64,000 nucleotides of DNA from Streptomyces umbrinus (GCF_030817415.1 NZ_JAUSZI010000002.1:1240001-1304000); one strand, 5' to 3'. Shown: positions 41,139 to 51,305, counted from the first letter of the stretch. Program-made: numbers and translations. Notes: generated by a model from the sequence alone, not told the origin.

Positions 41139-42818
41139 ATGTCCACGAGCCGTCCGTCCAGCACCCCGAAGCCCGTCCCGGACTTCCGGCGCCTCTTCGA
41201 CTCCACGATCTCCCCGCTGCTCATCCTCGCCCCTGACTTCACGATCGTCGAGGTCAACCGCGCCTATCTGACGGCCACGGGCACCCGTCGGAGCATTGTC
41301 GGGCGCCCCGTCTTCGAGGTGTTCCCCGACAACCCCGAGGACCCGTCGGCCGACGGCGTCACCAACCTGCGCCGCTCGCTGGAGACGGTGGTGGGCACGG
41401 GCCGCACGGACACGATGGCGCTGCAGCGATACGACATCCCGACGGGCGGCGAGGGCGGTTTCGCCGAGCGCTACTGGAGCCCGGTCAACACACCGGTCCT
41501 GGACGCCGACGACCGGGTGACGCACATCATCCACCGGGTCGAGGACGTCACCGAGTTCGTACGGCTGCGCCGGGCCGGGCACGAACGCGAGCGGGCGTCC
41601 GCCGAGGCGCAGATGCGCGCGGAGGGCATGGAGATCGATCTGTTCGTCCGCGCGCGGGAGATCCGCGAGGTCAACGAGCAGTTCCGCCGGGTGAACGGCG
41701 AACTCGACGCCGCCGGGCGGCAGTTGCAGGAGGAGCAGCGGGCCAAGGACCGGTTCATCGCGACGCTCTCGCACGAGCTGCGCAATCCGCTGGCCGCCGC
41801 CGCCACCGCGGCGACCGAGCTGCTGGCGCTCGACCTGCCCGGAGGCCATCCGGCGCTCTCCGTCCTGGAGCGGCAGCTCGGCATCCTGGCCCGGATGAGC
41901 AACGACCTGCTGGACGGCACGCGCGCGTTGACCGGTCGTCTGGAGCTGGTGCCCGAGCGGATGGATCTGAGGTCGGCCGTCGAGAGCGCCTGCGCCGACA
42001 TGCGTGGTCTGTTCGGCCACGAGGGACGGGCTCTCGACCTCCGGCTGCCCGACGATCCGGTGCTCGTCGACGGTGACCGGCTGCGGCTGGCCCAGGTGCT
42101 GACGAACCTGCTGTCCAACGCGCTGAAGTACACGCTGCCGGGCGGCCGTACGGACGTATGCCTGTCGTGCGTGGACGGGCAGGCGCAGCTCACGGTCAGG
42201 GACGACGGGATCGGTTTCGAGCCCGGGCAGGCCGAGGAACTGTTCGGGGTGTTCATGCGGGCGGCTCCCGCCGGGCCGCACACTCCCGAGGGCCTCGGAC
42301 TCGGGCTCGCGGTGGCCCGGACCATCGTCGAACTCCACGGCGGCCGGATCTCCGCGCACAGCGACGGGCCGGACAAGGGCGCCTCGTTCGGCGTGCTGCT
42401 GCCGACGGCCGCCCCGGACGCCCCGCAGCCGGCCCGCCCCGCGGCCACCGGCCGTGCGCAACGGCAGCTGGTCATCCTGATCGTCGAGGACAACACGGAC
42501 CTCGCCGCGACCTACCGGGCGCTGCTGGAGCGCCAGGGGCACCACGTCACGGTCGTCCACACGGGCGCCGACGCCGTCACGGCCACCGAGGCCGGCCTCT
42601 TCGACGTCGTGCTGTGCGATCTCGGGCTGCCCGACATGGACGGCTACACGGTCGCCCGTACCGTACGGTCCCGTCCGCACGGCGCCGGGCTGCGCCTCAT
42701 CGCGGTCTCCGGCTTCAGCCGGGGCACCGACCGGACGCTGGCCCACGAGGCCGGATTCGACGCCCACCTGGCCAAGCCGCTGCCGCTCGCGGATCTGCTG
42801 GGCCTGCTGGAGCGCTGA
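41139..42818 (+). CDS. hybrid sensor histidine kinase (PAS-HisKA-HATPase-receiver)
   Basis: This 559-residue cytoplasmic kinase starts at ATG 41139 (GAGGG upstream). It has a PAS domain at about 15-145 (LLILAPDFTIVEVNRAYLTA, RVEDVTEFV), a coiled coil at about 148-205, HisKA with FIATLSHELRNPLAAAATAA (phospho-His212), HATPase motifs LTNLLSNALKY, DDGIGFEPG and GLGLGLAVARTI, and a C-terminal receiver (QLVILIVEDNTDLAAT, phosphoacceptor in VVLCDLGLPDMDG). There are no membrane helices, so the PAS domain probably senses an internal signal. The neighbouring response-regulator gene is broken, so its output partner may now be elsewhere. Confidence 0.9.
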   Translation: MSTSRPSSTPKPVPDFRRLFDSTISPLLILAPDFTIVEVNRAYLTATGTRRSIVGRPVFEVFPDNPEDPSADGVTNLRRSLETVVGTGRTDTMALQRYDIPTGGEGGFAERYWSPVNTPVLDADDRVTHIIHRVEDVTEFVRLRRAGHERERASAEAQMRAEGMEIDLFVRAREIREVNEQFRRVNGELDAAGRQLQEEQRAKDRFIATLSHELRNPLAAAATAATELLALDLPGGHPALSVLERQLGILARMSNDLLDGTRALTGRLELVPERMDLRSAVESACADMRGLFGHEGRALDLRLPDDPVLVDGDRLRLAQVLTNLLSNALKYTLPGGRTDVCLSCVDGQAQLTVRDDGIGFEPGQAEELFGVFMRAAPAGPHTPEGLGLGLAVARTIVELHGGRISAHSDGPDKGASFGVLLPTAAPDAPQPARPAATGRAQRQLVILIVEDNTDLAATYRALLERQGHHVTVVHTGADAVTATEAGLFDVVLCDLGLPDMDGYTVARTVRSRPHGAGLRLIAVSGFSRGTDRTLAHEAGFDAHLAKPLPLADLLGLLER

Positions 42819-42902
42819 TCCTGGGTGTGCGGCACCCAGGAGGCGTCCACCTGGGAGGACGGCGGCCTGGTCGGCCCGCGCCGCCGGGGAGACCGTGGAG
42901 CC

Positions 42903-43181
42903 ATGACCACAGGAACGAGCATGAACGACGACACGTCCCGCGCCCCGCACCCGTACGTCGGGATGTGGGTGACCGCCGACGGCTACATCCGCCAGGAACT
43001 GCTGCCCGACGGCCGGTACGACGAGGCCCGCGGCGAGCGGCAGAGCGCGTACACCGGCAGTTACACCGTGACCGGCAGCCATATCGACTACGTCGACGAC
43101 ATCGGTTTCACCGCCACGGGCGATGTCCGCGACGGGGTGCTCTACCACGAACACCTGGTCCTCTACCGCGAAGCGACCTGA
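42903..43181 (+). CDS. Atu4866-domain protein
   Basis: This 92-residue protein matches the small beta-barrel Atu4866 family: PHPYVGMWVTADGYIRQELL, PDGRYDEARGERQSAYTGSY and HIDYVDDIGFTATGDVRDGV, ending VLYHEHLVLYRE. Function of the family is unknown; homologues are often linked to stress or to NADPH-dependent reductase genes. The ATG at 42903 has GTGGAG upstream; ATG 42921 is an alternative. It follows the hybrid kinase by 84 bp. Confidence 0.85.
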   Translation: MTTGTSMNDDTSRAPHPYVGMWVTADGYIRQELLPDGRYDEARGERQSAYTGSYTVTGSHIDYVDDIGFTATGDVRDGVLYHEHLVLYREAT

Positions 43182-43207
43182 CCGGTCCCGGACCGGGCGG
43201 TTCCGGC

Positions 43208-43229
43208 ACCGCCGTACCCCGACGGCGGT
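43208..43229 (+). terminator. 8-bp hairpin after the Atu4866 gene
   Basis: ACCGCCGT (43208-43215) and ACGGCGGT (43222-43229) pair around a 6-nt loop, 26 bp after the stop, in a GC-rich stretch with further weak pairing outside. Confidence 0.5.
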
Positions 43230-43393
43230 ACGGGCCGGTCCCCGGGGGGTCAGGCGCGTACGGAAGAAAAGCGCAGGTCGGCGCCCACGTGGGCGTGCGC
43301 CGGGAGCTCACTGTCGGTGTGTGATCGGTTGCGGTGCGCCGACGGGTTTCACACGGTGGGGCCCAGATACTGCCGTCCTCGAAAGGAACCGGT

Positions 43394-43957
43394 ATGCGCG
43401 CCCTGGTATCCCGCGGGCTCCTCCTCCCACCCCTCGTCTGTGCCGCTCTCGTCTGCGGGCCGGTCGCTACGGCCACTGCCGCCTCCGACGTGTCCACGGG
43501 GTCCGTGGGCAGCCCCGTCGCGGTGGCCCCGCTGTCCGCCGACGCGGCCGACATGACCTTGGAGCGGATCCACGCCCTGGAGGCGGCGGATCACGGAGGC
43601 GTCCTGACGCCTCTCCTGGACGCGCTCACCCCCCTCGCCGACAGGGATCACGATCCGCTCGACGCGGCCGAGGCGGCCGAGCACGGCAAGGCCGTCACGG
43701 AGGCGACCGCGTCCGTCGAGGAGCGGCTGGAGACCGTGGACCGTCCCGCCGACCTGGCCGCGGCCGACCCGGTGTCGGACGCGGTGGCAGGGCTTCAGGA
43801 ATCACTCGGCGGGCTGCTCTCCGCTCTGACCTCCCTCGACGTGGGAGGAGTGGTCGCCGAGGTGCCGAAGGTGCTGTCGAACGTGATCGGTGTGCTGACG
43901 GGGCTGCTCGGCGGCGGTCTGCCCGCTCTGCCGAGCGTCCCGGCGCCGACGGAGTAG
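43394..43957 (+). CDS. secreted protein of unknown function
   Basis: This 187-residue protein starts at ATG 43394 with GAAAGGAACC upstream. A Sec signal peptide (SRGLLLPPLVCAALVCGPVA, cleavage near ATATAA) is clear. The mature part is acidic and mainly helical, with amphipathic segments around LERIHALEAADHGGVLTPLL and LQESLGGLLSALTSLDVGGV, and ends in a hydrophobic Gly/Leu-rich stretch (VLTGLLGGGLPALPSVPAP). No catalytic motif or known domain is seen. Similar small exported helical proteins are common in Streptomyces without known role. Confidence 0.85.
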   Translation: MRALVSRGLLLPPLVCAALVCGPVATATAASDVSTGSVGSPVAVAPLSADAADMTLERIHALEAADHGGVLTPLLDALTPLADRDHDPLDAAEAAEHGKAVTEATASVEERLETVDRPADLAAADPVSDAVAGLQESLGGLLSALTSLDVGGVVAEVPKVLSNVIGVLTGLLGGGLPALPSVPAPTE

Positions 43958-44102
43958 TCGCACACCGATGGGGTGCGCAGCGGTGACGCGCGCACACCAG
44001 CGGGACGACAACCGGCCGGAGTGGACGGGAGGCTTGCGGGCCTCGCCCGGATCGGCGGGGCCCGCGGGCTGTCGAAAGCGCTCCGGCGGGTACCTGTACG
44101 TC

Positions 44103-44324
44103 ATGACCGATGTCGTGGACTCCGACGAACTCCTGCGCCGTATCCAGCGTGCTCGCGCCTGGGCCGAGCGGGAGGAGGAAACGTGGAAGGCGCGGAGCGA
44201 CGACCTCAGGCGGGGCGATCCCGGTGGATCGCGCGACGCCGACGTGCGAGGACAGGCCTATGAGGCCGTACGCAAAGTGCTGGACGAGATCCTGACCCCG
44301 GGCGTGCATGCCGTGGACGGCTGA
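44103..44324 (+). CDS. small hypothetical protein, charged helical
   Basis: The 73-residue product from ATG 44103 is highly charged and predicted helical: DELLRRIQRARAWAEREEET, then AYEAVRKVLDEILTPGVH. No family is recognised. The upstream ribosome site is weak, and an in-frame start at 43968 would add a low-complexity extension. The strong hairpin after the stop and good codon bias support a real gene. Confidence 0.6.
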   Translation: MTDVVDSDELLRRIQRARAWAEREEETWKARSDDLRRGDPGGSRDADVRGQAYEAVRKVLDEILTPGVHAVDG

Positions 44325-44333
44325 AGGAGCCGG

Positions 44334-44370
44334 GCGAACCGGCCCGACCGAGGGAGCCGGGCCGGTTCGC
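44334..44370 (+). terminator. 13-bp hairpin after the small helical ORF
   Basis: GCGAACCGGCCCG (44334-44346) and CGGGCCGGTTCGC (44358-44370) are perfectly complementary. Outer GGAGC/GCTCC (44326-44330, 44371-44375) extends the stem past a bulge. Confidence 0.75.
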
Positions 44371-44381
44371 GCTCCCGACGC

Positions 44382-44564
44382 TCAGTCACATGCGGGGCGT
44401 CGGCCGTCCGATCGCGTGGGCCGTTCCCGGCTCCGTGCGCGCAGGGGCTCGTCGTCGGCCTGTGCGGGAACTGCTCGAACGGTGCGCGGGACGTATGTGT
44501 CGCCCCTGAGGCGACGCAGGGGCGTCACGCGGATCCTGACCTCCGGGTGCTTGGTGGTGTTCAT
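44382..44564 (-). CDS. possible small basic protein
   Basis: A 60-codon frame from ATG 44564 gives MNTTKHPEVRIRVTPLRRLR and an Arg-rich remainder ending in RPTRSDGRRPACD. It occupies the otherwise empty 323-bp gap 44325-44647. No ribosome site or known domain is visible, so coding is only tentative. If real, it would be a cytoplasmic basic protein downstream of the histidine kinase. Confidence 0.35.
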   Translation of the reverse strand: MNTTKHPEVRIRVTPLRRLRGDTYVPRTVRAVPAQADDEPLRARSRERPTRSDGRRPACD

Positions 44565-44647
44565 GGGGCAACACTGCGCCATCGGTGCCGGAGCAACCAG
44601 ATCACTGTTGTGGGCAGGACCGCTGATCCTGGTACCGGAACCACCAG

Positions 44648-46495
44648 TCAGCGGGCGCCGGGGAGCCTGAGGGTGAAGACCGACCCGGTGCCGAGTTCGC
44701 TGGTGACCGTCACCGTACCGCCGTGGGCCGTGACGAGTTGACGCACGATCGACAGACCCAGGCCGCTGCCGCCGGTGCGCCGGCTGCGGGACTTCTCCGC
44801 GCGCCAGAACCGTTCGAAGACGCTGGGCAGGTCCTCCGGGGCGATCCCGCTGCCGGTGTCGGCCACTTCGAAGACGACCTCGTCGTCGTGGCGGCGGGAG
44901 GAGAGCGTGATCGTGCCGTCGGCCTGCGTGTGGCGAATCGCGTTGGAGACCAGGTTGCCCAGCGCCTGCCGCATCCGGACCGGATCCGCGTCGAGCCATG
45001 GTGTGCCGTCGCGGCCGTCCGGACCCGTAGAACCGTCCACGGCCGTGTGCAGCCGGACTCCCGCCGCCTCGGCCGCCACGCGGTGTGCCGCGACGACCTG
45101 TTCGAGCAGTTCGTCGGCGCGAACCGGCTCGCGGTGCAGCCTGAGCGTGCCCGCGTCGGCGGCGGCGAGATCCTGGAGGTCGTCGATGACCCGCTGGAGG
45201 ACGACCGCCTCGTCGTGCAGGGAGGCGAGCAGTTCGGGGTCGGGGTCCACGACACCGTCGCGGGTCACCTCCAGCCAGCCGCGGATGTTGGTGAGCGGAG
45301 TGCGCAGTTCATGGGCGATGTCGGCGACCATCGCCTTGCGCTGCGCCTCCATGCGTTCGCGGCGCTCGGCCAGGTCGTTGAACGCGACGGCCAGGATGCC
45401 CGTCTCGTCCTGGGTGGTCACGGGTACGCGGACATGCTGCTCCGGGGGCTGCTGGGCGGCGTGCGTCAGCGCGCGCAGCGGCCGTACGAGCCGCGTGGCG
45501 ACCAGCACCGTCACGGCCACCGTGAGGGCGAGGACGAGGCCGGCGACGCCCGTGACCTTGGCCTTGTTGGCGGCCGACATGTCGAAGTGCGGGACGGCGC
45601 TGTCGCCGCGGCCGAGGAACAGCTCCGCGGCCGGCGCGACGTAGGGCTCCAGTTGCCGGCGCCGGGCACGGTCGACGCACTCCTGCGCCTTCTTGTCCTG
45701 GTCACGGGTGGTGTCGATGCCCGTCTCCGCTTTCCGGCCGAGGTAGCGCGTGAGCGTGGACCGGTCCGTGAAGTCGACCGTGGCGGCGAAGAGCGAGGGG
45801 AATTTCCCGCCGACACGCTCCAGGCAGTCCCCGGCGTACGTGTTGAGTTCCGCCAGGGCCTTCTCCTCCGTCGCGGTCGGGGTGTTGAGCACTCCGTCGG
45901 CGCACGGCGTCGGTACCTGGCCTCCGTCCACGGTGCCGTCCTCGTCGACGAGGACGGAGCGGCCGCTGGGCATTTGCGTGATGCCGGTCTCGACACCGTT
46001 GTTCGAGAAGCAGGCCCGGCGCTTCTCGGCCAGGAGCCGTACGCGCTCACGCTCCGCGCGCGGCAGCCGGAACGGACCCACCGCGCGCGGGTCGATGCCG
46101 GTCCGCTGTGCTCCGGGCTCGGTGAAGGTGTCGGTGTGCAGGGGATCGACCGCGGCGGCGGCCCTGGGCGGCAGAGCCGTGTCCCGTGTCTCGGAGTCCG
46201 CGATCGGCGTACGGTCCGGGGCCGTCAGGGCGATGCGCCGCCCGGTCCGGTCCGACAGTGCGCGGACGGTCTTCCCGACGCCGGACCAGTCGCGATGGGT
46301 GGCCGCGTAGCCGCTCAACTGCCGCAGGATGTCCATGTCCTCGGTCAGTACCTGCCCCTGCTCCTCCTGGATCGCCCGGGTCGTGGTCTCCACCGCCAGC
46401 CAGGCCGTCGCCGCCACCGAGCAGATGGCGATCAGCACCGACGTGATCAGCAGCCGGACCAGCAGCCTCTTGCGCAGCGGTATCGGGCGGGTCAT
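44648..46495 (-). CDS. sensor histidine kinase with large extracytoplasmic domain (HAMP-HisKA)
   Basis: This 615-residue membrane kinase starts at ATG 46495, overlapping the response-regulator stop as TGATG. Transmembrane helices at about 10-32 (LLITSVLIAICSVAATAWLA) and about 305-325 (GVAGLVLALTVAVTVLVATR) flank a sensor of some 270 residues containing several Cys that may form disulfides. A HAMP linker is followed by the HisKA motif MVADIAHELRTPLTNIRG, then LVSNAIRHTQ, DTGSGIAPEDL and GSGLGLSIVRQL. It should phosphorylate the OmpR-type regulator encoded upstream. The L,D-transpeptidase beyond suggests an envelope-related signal, by inference. Confidence 0.94.
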   Translation of the reverse strand: MTRPIPLRKRLLVRLLITSVLIAICSVAATAWLAVETTTRAIQEEQGQVLTEDMDILRQLSGYAATHRDWSGVGKTVRALSDRTGRRIALTAPDRTPIADSETRDTALPPRAAAAVDPLHTDTFTEPGAQRTGIDPRAVGPFRLPRAERERVRLLAEKRRACFSNNGVETGITQMPSGRSVLVDEDGTVDGGQVPTPCADGVLNTPTATEEKALAELNTYAGDCLERVGGKFPSLFAATVDFTDRSTLTRYLGRKAETGIDTTRDQDKKAQECVDRARRRQLEPYVAPAAELFLGRGDSAVPHFDMSAANKAKVTGVAGLVLALTVAVTVLVATRLVRPLRALTHAAQQPPEQHVRVPVTTQDETGILAVAFNDLAERRERMEAQRKAMVADIAHELRTPLTNIRGWLEVTRDGVVDPDPELLASLHDEAVVLQRVIDDLQDLAAADAGTLRLHREPVRADELLEQVVAAHRVAAEAAGVRLHTAVDGSTGPDGRDGTPWLDADPVRMRQALGNLVSNAIRHTQADGTITLSSRRHDDEVVFEVADTGSGIAPEDLPSVFERFWRAEKSRSRRTGGSGLGLSIVRQLVTAHGGTVTVTSELGTGSVFTLRLPGAR

Positions 46496-47190
46496 CAGCG
46501 GTCCCCGCTGAGCTTGTAGCCCACGCCGAAGACGGTCAGCAACCGTACCGGTCTGCGCGGATCCGCCTCGATCTTCCTGCGCAGGTTCATGATGTGCACG
46601 TCGACCGCCCGTTCGGTCGAGGCCCGGTCGATGCCCCGGGTGCGGTGCAGCAACTGCTGCCGGGAGAAGACCCGTTCCGGCTCGGCGGTCATGGCCAGGA
46701 GGATCTCGTACTCGGCCGGGGTGCAGTCCACCGGCGATCCGTCGCACACCACCTCGTGCCGTACGCGATCCACGGCGATCCCGGCGGCCCGTACGACCGG
46801 GTCCTCGCGGTGCCCGGCGGCCTGGCGGCCGCTGCGGCGCAGGACGGTGCGGATGCGGGCCATGAGTTCGCGCGGGCTGTACGGCTTGGTCATGTAGTCG
46901 TCCGCGCCGAGTTCGAGGCCGAGCAGCACGTCCTCCTCCGTGGAGCGTGCGGTGAGCATGAGGACGGGGATGTCGTCGTTCTGGCGCAGTGCCCGGCACA
47001 CGCCGAAGCCGTCGATCACCGGGAGCATCAGGTCCAGGACGACAAGGTCGGGCCGACGCTGCCGGGCCGCCTCCAGGGCGGCTCCGCCGTCGTGGACCAC
47101 GGTGGCGGTGTGGCCCTCGCTCAGCAGGGAACGGCGTATCAGCTCCGCCTGCTTCTCGTCGTCCTCGGCAACCATCACATGTGCGCACAC
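46495..47190 (-). CDS. OmpR/PhoB-family response regulator
   Basis: This 231-residue protein starts at GTG 47190 (VCAHVMVAEDDEKQAE). The receiver has the acidic pair AEDD, the phosphoacceptor in LVVLDLMLPVIDG, the switch Thr in VLMLTAR and the lysine in DDYMTKPYSPRELMARI. The C-terminal winged helix reads LLAMTAEPERVFSRQQLLHR, RAVDVHIMNLRRKIEADPR and ends VFGVGYKLSGDR. It is translationally coupled to the kinase gene. Its likely local target could be the L,D-transpeptidase 109 bp upstream, though both lie on the same strand and may share transcripts. Confidence 0.95.
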   Translation of the reverse strand: MCAHVMVAEDDEKQAELIRRSLLSEGHTATVVHDGGAALEAARQRRPDLVVLDLMLPVIDGFGVCRALRQNDDIPVLMLTARSTEEDVLLGLELGADDYMTKPYSPRELMARIRTVLRRSGRQAAGHREDPVVRAAGIAVDRVRHEVVCDGSPVDCTPAEYEILLAMTAEPERVFSRQQLLHRTRGIDRASTERAVDVHIMNLRRKIEADPRRPVRLLTVFGVGYKLSGDR

Positions 47191-47298
47191 GGGGCCGATG
47201 CTAAGCGCCCCGGGCTGTACGGGCCCGTGGGTGAGGGGCTTCCCACGCCCTGACATCTTCCTCACAACCGCCTGCTAGGGCTGGTCCGGCGGCCCGGG

Positions 47299-48069
47299 TC
47301 AACGTCTGAGCGCGGCGGCGTCGCCCATGACGATCACGGGATCTCGGTCGGGGTCGAGGGCGCGCAGGAGTTCCTTCATGTGTTTCTTCCGGAGGCTGAC
47401 GCAGCCCTGGGTGGGGCCGTCGTGGTCGACGTGCACCCAGGTGCCGCCGCCCCGGCCGGCTCCGAGGGGGCGGGTCCAGTCCAGCGGTGTGGTGCCGGCC
47501 TGGCGGTTGTAGTTGATGGCGACCACGTAGTCGAACGAGCCGGCCAGGGGCTCGCCCTCGAATCCCGTGCCACCGATGCCGAAGCCGCCGGAGTGGTCGT
47601 ACGGGAGGCTCGTGCCCGGGTCGGGGCGCAGGCCGCCCGCGTCCGTGAGCGCGTAGACGCCGATGGGTGAGCGGAGGTCTCCCGCCCGGTGGTGGTCGGT
47701 CCAGCCCCTGAGCGCGTTGTGCGCGGGCCAGCTGGTCCCGGCATGCCAGCCGGACTCCGTGCGCTCGTACAGCACCGCGGTGGAGGTCGACGAGTTCTTG
47801 CCCCGGCCCGTCACCACCAGGGCCTGACGGGCCTTCGGGGGGACCTTGGCCCACGTCTTCGAGCCCAGGCCGGGCAGTTGCTGAGGTGCCACGCTCAGGG
47901 CGACGTGGGGTGCGGGGGCGGGTGACGCTCCCGCACTGCCGTTCACCGATGTCGTGCCGGGCCTCTGATCCGACGAGGTCACCGCTCCTCCTCCGCAGCC
48001 GACGAGGACGAGCGAGGCGGCCAGAACGGCGACGGGGCGGCGCACGGCACCGTGTGTGGATGTGATCAT
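47299..48069 (-). CDS. L,D-transpeptidase family lipoprotein (YkuD domain)
   Basis: This 256-residue protein starts at ATG 48069. The leader ends in a lipobox (LVGC, Cys25), so it is anchored outside the membrane. The YkuD domain lies in the C-terminal two thirds, with SPIGVYALTD, GFGIGGTGFEGEPLAGSFD and the catalytic motif WVHVDHDGPTQGCVSLRKKH: His213/His216 and Cys223. Such enzymes make 3-3 crosslinks in peptidoglycan or attach proteins to it. The domain is of the compact type found in Streptomyces. The stop is 108 bp before the response-regulator start, so cotranscription with the two-component system is possible. Confidence 0.92.
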   Translation of the reverse strand: MITSTHGAVRRPVAVLAASLVLVGCGGGAVTSSDQRPGTTSVNGSAGASPAPAPHVALSVAPQQLPGLGSKTWAKVPPKARQALVVTGRGKNSSTSTAVLYERTESGWHAGTSWPAHNALRGWTDHHRAGDLRSPIGVYALTDAGGLRPDPGTSLPYDHSGGFGIGGTGFEGEPLAGSFDYVVAINYNRQAGTTPLDWTRPLGAGRGGGTWVHVDHDGPTQGCVSLRKKHMKELLRALDPDRDPVIVMGDAAALRR

Positions 48070-48162
48070 GCGTCGACCTTGACCGGTACATGTGAGGAAC
48101 TCGTCAGGTCGGTTCGATCGGTGCCGCAGAATCACTCGGTTGTCCTCCTGACCCTCCCTCTT

Positions 48163-48173
48163 CGAAACATTCG
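48163..48173. promoter_or_regulatory. xylanase-type operator, near-consensus copy
   Basis: CGAAACATTCG differs in one base from CGAAACTTTCG, the palindromic element known upstream of Streptomyces xylanase genes. It lies in the 312-bp gap between the L,D-transpeptidase and xylanase starts, 178 bp before the second copy. Confidence 0.5.
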
Positions 48174-48296
48174 CTGACCATGGCGACTGTTGTGTGGAAT
48201 GTAGGCAGAACAGAGCCGCCCGGCAAGGGGCGTGACGAGACTCGCGAGGCGGCCCGATCATCTTGAGCCATCCGAAATCCTTGCCATCACGGGGCG

Positions 48297-49764
<1,468 letters not shown>

Positions 49765-49801
49765 GAACGGGCCGCGCCCTTCGGCGAGTTCGGTGGCAGC
49801 T

Positions 49802-49841
49802 GGGGCGGGGTGCGGCGGCCCGGACCGCCGCACCCCGCCCC
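49802..49841 (+). terminator. 17-bp hairpin after xylanase
   Basis: Left arm 49802-49818 and right arm 49825-49841 are perfectly complementary over 17 bp with a 6-nt loop. This is the strongest simple terminator in the region. Confidence 0.87.
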
Positions 49842-49940
49842 GGGACACGACAGGCACCTCAACAGTTCCCGGTAAAGAGAGCACCAATTTTGGTATGTAC
49901 CTGACCATGAACAGCCGCTAGGCTCTGCTCCGCCATGCAC

Positions 49941-49954
49941 TGAGAGCGCTCTCA
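49941..49954. promoter_or_regulatory. CebR-like palindrome TGAGAGCGCTCTCA
   Basis: This perfect 14-bp palindrome resembles the CebR box TGGGAGCGCTCCCA used for cellulose-utilisation genes, differing symmetrically at one position of each half. It lies 52 bp before the serine protease start. CebR control of a protease would be unusual. Confidence 0.5.
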
Positions 49955-50005
49955 CAGTTCAGCTGTTCCACCCCCACCACGCTGGAACAACGAAGGGCTA
50001 CTGCC

Positions 50006-51172
50006 TTGAGACGCACCACAACCATGCGCACAGGCCTGTCCGCACTCCTCATAGTCGGCGCCTGGGCAACCTTCGCCGCCGGACCCGCCTCTGCCGCCGG
50101 CGCCCCCGAACCCACTCATACCTCCGGCGCTCCGGCCTCCGCCGGTCTCCTCGACGCCATGCAGCGCGACTTCGGCCTGACGAAGACCCAGGCCGAAGCG
50201 CGGCTCGCGGCCGAGAAGACCGCGACGGCCGTCGAGTCGGACGCACGTCGCGCGGCGGGAGCCGCTTACGGCGGTTCCTGGTTCGACGCCAAGAGCGGGA
50301 AGTTGACCGTCGCCGTCACGGCCGGCGCCTCCGACGCCGCCGTCAACTCAGTACGGAAGACCGGCGCGAACGTCCGCACCGTCAAGCACAGCGCGAAGCA
50401 GCTCGACGCGGCCAAGGCCCGCATCGACAAGCTGGCCGCGCCCGAAGGTGTCAGCAACTGGTACGTCGACGCCAAGGCGAGCTCGGTCGTCGTGGCCGTC
50501 GTCGCCGCGCAGCGTGCTGACAACGATGTCCGCTCATTCCTCTCGAAGGCGCGTGCGGCAGGTCCCGTCAAGGTCGAAGAAGCCACCTCGGCACCTGAGA
50601 CCTTCGCCGCCGGGACGGTCGGCGGCGACCCCTTCTACACCGGCAACGTCCGCTGTTCCATCGGCTTCTCGGTGCACGGCGGCTTCGTCACCGCGGGCCA
50701 CTGCGGCGGGGCGGGACAGGGCGTCAGCGGCTGGGACCGCTCCTACATAGGCAACATCCAGGGCTCCTCGTTCCCGGGCAACGACTACGCCTGGGTCAAC
50801 GTCGGAAGCGGCTGGTGGACCGTACCGGTCGTGCTCGGCTGGGGCACCATCTCGGACCGGCTCGTCCGCGGGTCCAACGAGGCGCCCGTCGGTTCCTCCA
50901 TCTGCCGGTCGGGGTCGACCACGCACTGGCACTGCGGCACGGTCCTCGCCAAGAACGAGACCGTCAACTACAGCCAGGGCGCGGTGCATCAGATGACCAA
51001 GACCAGCGTCTGCGCCGAACCGGGCGACTCCGGCGGTTCCTTCATCAGCGGCGACCAGGCACAGGGCGTCACCTCCGGCGGCTGGGGCAACTGCTCCGGC
51101 GGCGGTGAGACCTGGTACCAGCCCATCAACGAGATCCTCAGCCGGTACGGCCTCACGCTCCACACGGCCTGA
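50006..51172 (+). CDS. secreted S1-family serine protease (streptogrisin/alpha-lytic type) with propeptide
   Basis: This 388-residue preproenzyme starts at TTG 50006, with GAAGGG eight bases upstream. A signal peptide (to about residue 31, ASA-A) is followed by an alpha-lytic-type pro-domain to about residue 203 (DAMQRDFGLTKTQAEARLAA). The mature chymotrypsin-fold protease carries the triad His232 (VTAGHCG), Asp260 (GNDYAWV) and Ser342 (GDSGGS). Cysteines 217/233, 300/310 and 336 with a later partner fit the three disulfides of streptogrisins. It is exported, self-processes, and digests extracellular protein. A CebR-like palindrome lies in its promoter region. Confidence 0.95.
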   Translation: MRRTTTMRTGLSALLIVGAWATFAAGPASAAGAPEPTHTSGAPASAGLLDAMQRDFGLTKTQAEARLAAEKTATAVESDARRAAGAAYGGSWFDAKSGKLTVAVTAGASDAAVNSVRKTGANVRTVKHSAKQLDAAKARIDKLAAPEGVSNWYVDAKASSVVVAVVAAQRADNDVRSFLSKARAAGPVKVEEATSAPETFAAGTVGGDPFYTGNVRCSIGFSVHGGFVTAGHCGGAGQGVSGWDRSYIGNIQGSSFPGNDYAWVNVGSGWWTVPVVLGWGTISDRLVRGSNEAPVGSSICRSGSTTHWHCGTVLAKNETVNYSQGAVHQMTKTSVCAEPGDSGGSFISGDQAQGVTSGGWGNCSGGGETWYQPINEILSRYGLTLHTA

Positions 51173-51200
51173 TCCGCAAGGCTCCGGGGCACGGCTCGAC

Positions 51201-51231
51201 GGGCTCCGTCACCGGTCAGGTGGCGGAGCCC
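51201..51231 (+). terminator. 13-bp hairpin after the serine protease
   Basis: GGGCTCCGTCACC (51201-51213) and GGTGGCGGAGCCC (51219-51231) pair with one G-U and a 5-nt loop, 28 bp after the stop. Confidence 0.75.
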
Positions 51232-51287
51232 CTCGGCGCCCGCCCCGCGTTACCCGGGCCAGTACCCCCTCGACCCAAGTGCCCCGG

Positions 51288-51305
51288 ATTCACCACCCGT
51301 TCACC
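51288..51305 (+). promoter_or_regulatory. PHO-box-like direct repeat upstream of GH92 gene
   Basis: ATTCACC-ACCC-GTTCACC shows two heptamers spaced exactly 11 bp apart, the pattern of PhoP boxes (GTTCACC direct repeats). It lies 124 bp before the start. Only two units, so tentative. Confidence 0.35.

Noticed and set aside
40497..42818. 773-codon fusion of response regulator and hybrid kinase as one natural protein
   Set aside because: The frame lacks a start with a receiver N-terminus, and the normal regulator terminus lies in another frame; the kinase has its own ATG and ribosome site at 41139. The fusion is kept only as a possible result of repeat length.
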